Of a stretch of 64,000 nucleotides of DNA, positions 62,161 through 64,000 are shown piece after piece (position 1 is the stretch's first letter; the number at the start of each line of letters is the position of its first letter). The notes beneath the pieces were generated by a model that saw only the letters and a program-made list of their open reading frames with translations, made no database searches and was not told where the DNA came from. The position numbers were made by a program, and so were the translations under genes. Location: the NCBI RefSeq assembly GCF_030463565.1, contig NC_134662.1, forward strand, positions 1,736,001 through 1,800,000, given 5' to 3'. This stretch comes from Pelecanus crispus (taxonomy: Eukaryota; Chordata; Aves; Pelecaniformes; Pelecanidae).

Positions 62161-62936
62161 AACTCAAGCTCAGGGTAACAGTAGTTAGAAAATCAGTTTT
62201 CACTGACAGCTGGTGCAGCAACAGCTTGCAGCAGGGAAGGCATTTACTCTCCTAGGACTGCATGAAATGTTTGGGTAGAAACTGTCTCTTGAGCCCAAAG
62301 GAAAATATTCCAGTGTTCCTTTGGGAATGCTGCAAAGGTACAGACGATAAGGTCTTTGCAGATGTCGCCACCAGCTGAAAGCGTATTCAGCTGCCAGAGA
62401 GCCCGTGTTGTTCAAGGACTAGCAGACAATCCAAAAAAAAAAATCACCAAAATCAGTTGTTGTCAGCCATGGAAGCAAGCAACAGGATATCCTGACAGAA
62501 AAAGCTCTTCCACTTAGCCCTGCAGATAACTCTAGTTGAAAGCTTTCTGCTCTGCAGCCTCATATCCCAGGCCCATCAGCAGAGCTTATTTCAGAGCAGG
62601 ATTCACCCGGGAGCGCCCAACCTACCAGCCCCTGCGGAGGGGCAGAACCTGAGGCTGGTCCAGGAGACGACTGCAGGAGGAGACCAAGAAGGGCTGAACG
62701 TAGCAGACTGACAGCACTGAGGTGGTTGCAATAACGACTCCCTGTCCCATCGCCACTTACACCTGTCACGATGAAAGTGAAGCGGAGGTACCAGCATGGA
62801 CAAACACTTAGAAGAGGCGGGCAGGAACGCAAGCCCTCCTTTTCTTAGAGGCGGTTTTGACGTTACACCGTTAACCCAGAGCGGAAGGTGCTTTCCGATT
62901 TCTGCAAATCCAAAGCCCGGTGAGCTTGGCCGCCGC

Positions 62937-62951
62937 TGTGCCCTCTAGTGG
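62937..62951 (-). promoter_or_regulatory. CTCF-like motif
   Basis: The minus strand reads CCACTAGAGGGCACA, which fits the first 14 positions of the vertebrate CTCF consensus CCASYAGRKGGCRS. It lies about 4.8 kb upstream of the MBD3 start. Binding is an inference from the motif alone. Confidence 0.5.
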
Positions 62952-64000
62952 GACTCTCCAGGTTTTGAAGGGGAAGCTCTTCCTCTGGCAGGTCGTCCGT
63001 TGTCTTTTAACTAATTTGTTCATATAATGTATGTGACATTTGGTTAGCTCATTCTGAAAAATAATTAACTATTAGAAAAGAGGCAATGCTAGGATATTAA
63101 AAATTAGAAAGATCACTCGTGACACTTGAACAGTGATTATTTGAATTTTAACAGAAATGTGCCCAAGGATGCAAAAGAGATTCTATACTCTATTCTAATA
63201 CAGTATTTCTGAAGAGTGCTTGCTCTTGTGGAAGGAGAATTACTAGAAGTTAAATCAGTTTTATGCACTAATCCTCATGTTAATTAGAGACAAAGCCATC
63301 ATTTGAAATGCTGCAAAAAACACAAGCAGCTAAACAATCGCCAAAGGGCAAACAAATCCAAAGCCCGTACATTTCTTGCAGTGCCTGCCTGTGCGGGCAG
63401 CTGGTATTTTGAATGTTTTTCTCCTTTAAATATCTTCTAACCTCATCTGCCGTGCACAACGCTATCGCTGGGGCTTTGCTAAAGGTAACTCTCACTAACG
63501 AGAGCTGCAGACTGACAACGCGGGGGGACCAGGGTCCTTAGGGGAACGGGCAACACAGACAGCCCCTCAGTTCAAGGCCTTCTGAAGAACTCTCTCAGCC
63601 GTGGCAGCAGAGGCTCGCCCGCCCACGGGAACAAGCCAAAACTAGATCATTTCTGAAGTCAGCAGCAGCGTATTATGCCCGTCCTGTCTAGACGTGTTGA
63701 ACAGGTAAGTAAGAGCAGAGGCTCTTAACTGTTCAAGTCTGAGCTTACACTCCTGATGATGTGCAAGTACAGGCTAATATAATGTCCACTTTCAGGTGTC
63801 CTTTGGATGAAAACGGATCGATATCAACATCCCTCTATATAGTGCAGGGCTGCTGCTGTCAAACCTCCATTCTTGCCATTTCAAGGCTTTGGCCTTTTGG
63901 GAGTCAGCCAGGAGTTCAGGAGCGCTGCTGGAGCAGGGGAGCGGGACAGACCGAGGAAATAGCACAGTTATCCCGTTACACCGTAAGCTTCTGTACCGTC

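Larger units (their letters stand above)
60063..64000. other. Intergenic DNA upstream of MBD3
   Basis: No gene is supported. It holds an A-rich stretch at 60157-60212, an A run at 61297-61310, an old CR1/L3-like fragment at about 61770-62160 and a CTCF-like motif at 62937-62951. In human DNA UQCR11 lies upstream of MBD3. I looked for its short conserved protein here and did not find it, so it may lie beyond the window. Confidence 0.5.

Noticed and set aside
60400-64000. UQCR11, expected upstream of MBD3 from human gene order
   Set aside because: No reading frame resembling its conserved WATDWR and PYINGKF parts was found on either strand.

Overview
The window is bird nuclear DNA. CR1 retrotransposon tails of avian type lie at about 25-254, 26284-26395 and 59996-60062. 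GC-rich gene ends alternate with AT-rich introns, and the order MEX3D then MBD3 on one strand matches the human 19p13.3 order. A GC-rich avian microchromosome is likely, but the species cannot be named from the sequence. Everything here was read by eye. Exon ends were set by GT/AG signals, reading phase and similarity to remembered family members, not by alignment software.

Three multi-exon genes, all on the minus strand, account for nearly all the coding signal. (1) 589-16761 is a complete class V unconventional myosin: 37 readable exons, phases consistent throughout, 5238 coding bases, 1745 residues. It has a motor, six IQ motifs, a short coiled coil and a globular cargo-binding tail. (2) 21302-32311 is MEX3D: two coding exons, 593 residues, two KH domains and a C-terminal RING, with a U-rich 3' UTR running to about 20265. 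(3) 44242-58106 is MBD3, the NuRD subunit: six coding exons, 257 residues. As read, it encodes the short MBD3b-like form that lacks the first half of the methyl-CpG-binding domain. Downstream of its stop, exon-like segments at 42719-42805 and 42445-42603 are probable 3' UTR exons or a small unrecognised ORF.

The most interesting point is the myosin. Human MYO5B, MBD2 and MEX3C lie together on 18q21. This window carries the paralogous trio of a class V myosin, MBD3 and MEX3D. The myosin therefore looks like the whole-genome-duplication partner of MYO5B, and I know of no counterpart at human 19p13.3.

Two large GC-rich minisatellites lie a few hundred bases upstream of two of the genes. One, with a 33-bp unit (17392-19085), is upstream of the myosin. 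The other, with a 37-bp unit (58798-59900), is upstream of MBD3. Both have a two-half-unit design and higher-order duplications. Because they lack stop codons in several frames, they produce very long spurious ORFs. The stretch 32.9-42.3 kb, the MBD3 introns and 60-64 kb hold no gene I can support, but a near-perfect CTCF motif lies at 62937-62951. The genes do not form a pathway. MEX3D acts on mRNA, MBD3 on chromatin and the myosin in vesicle transport; their adjacency reflects ancient linkage.
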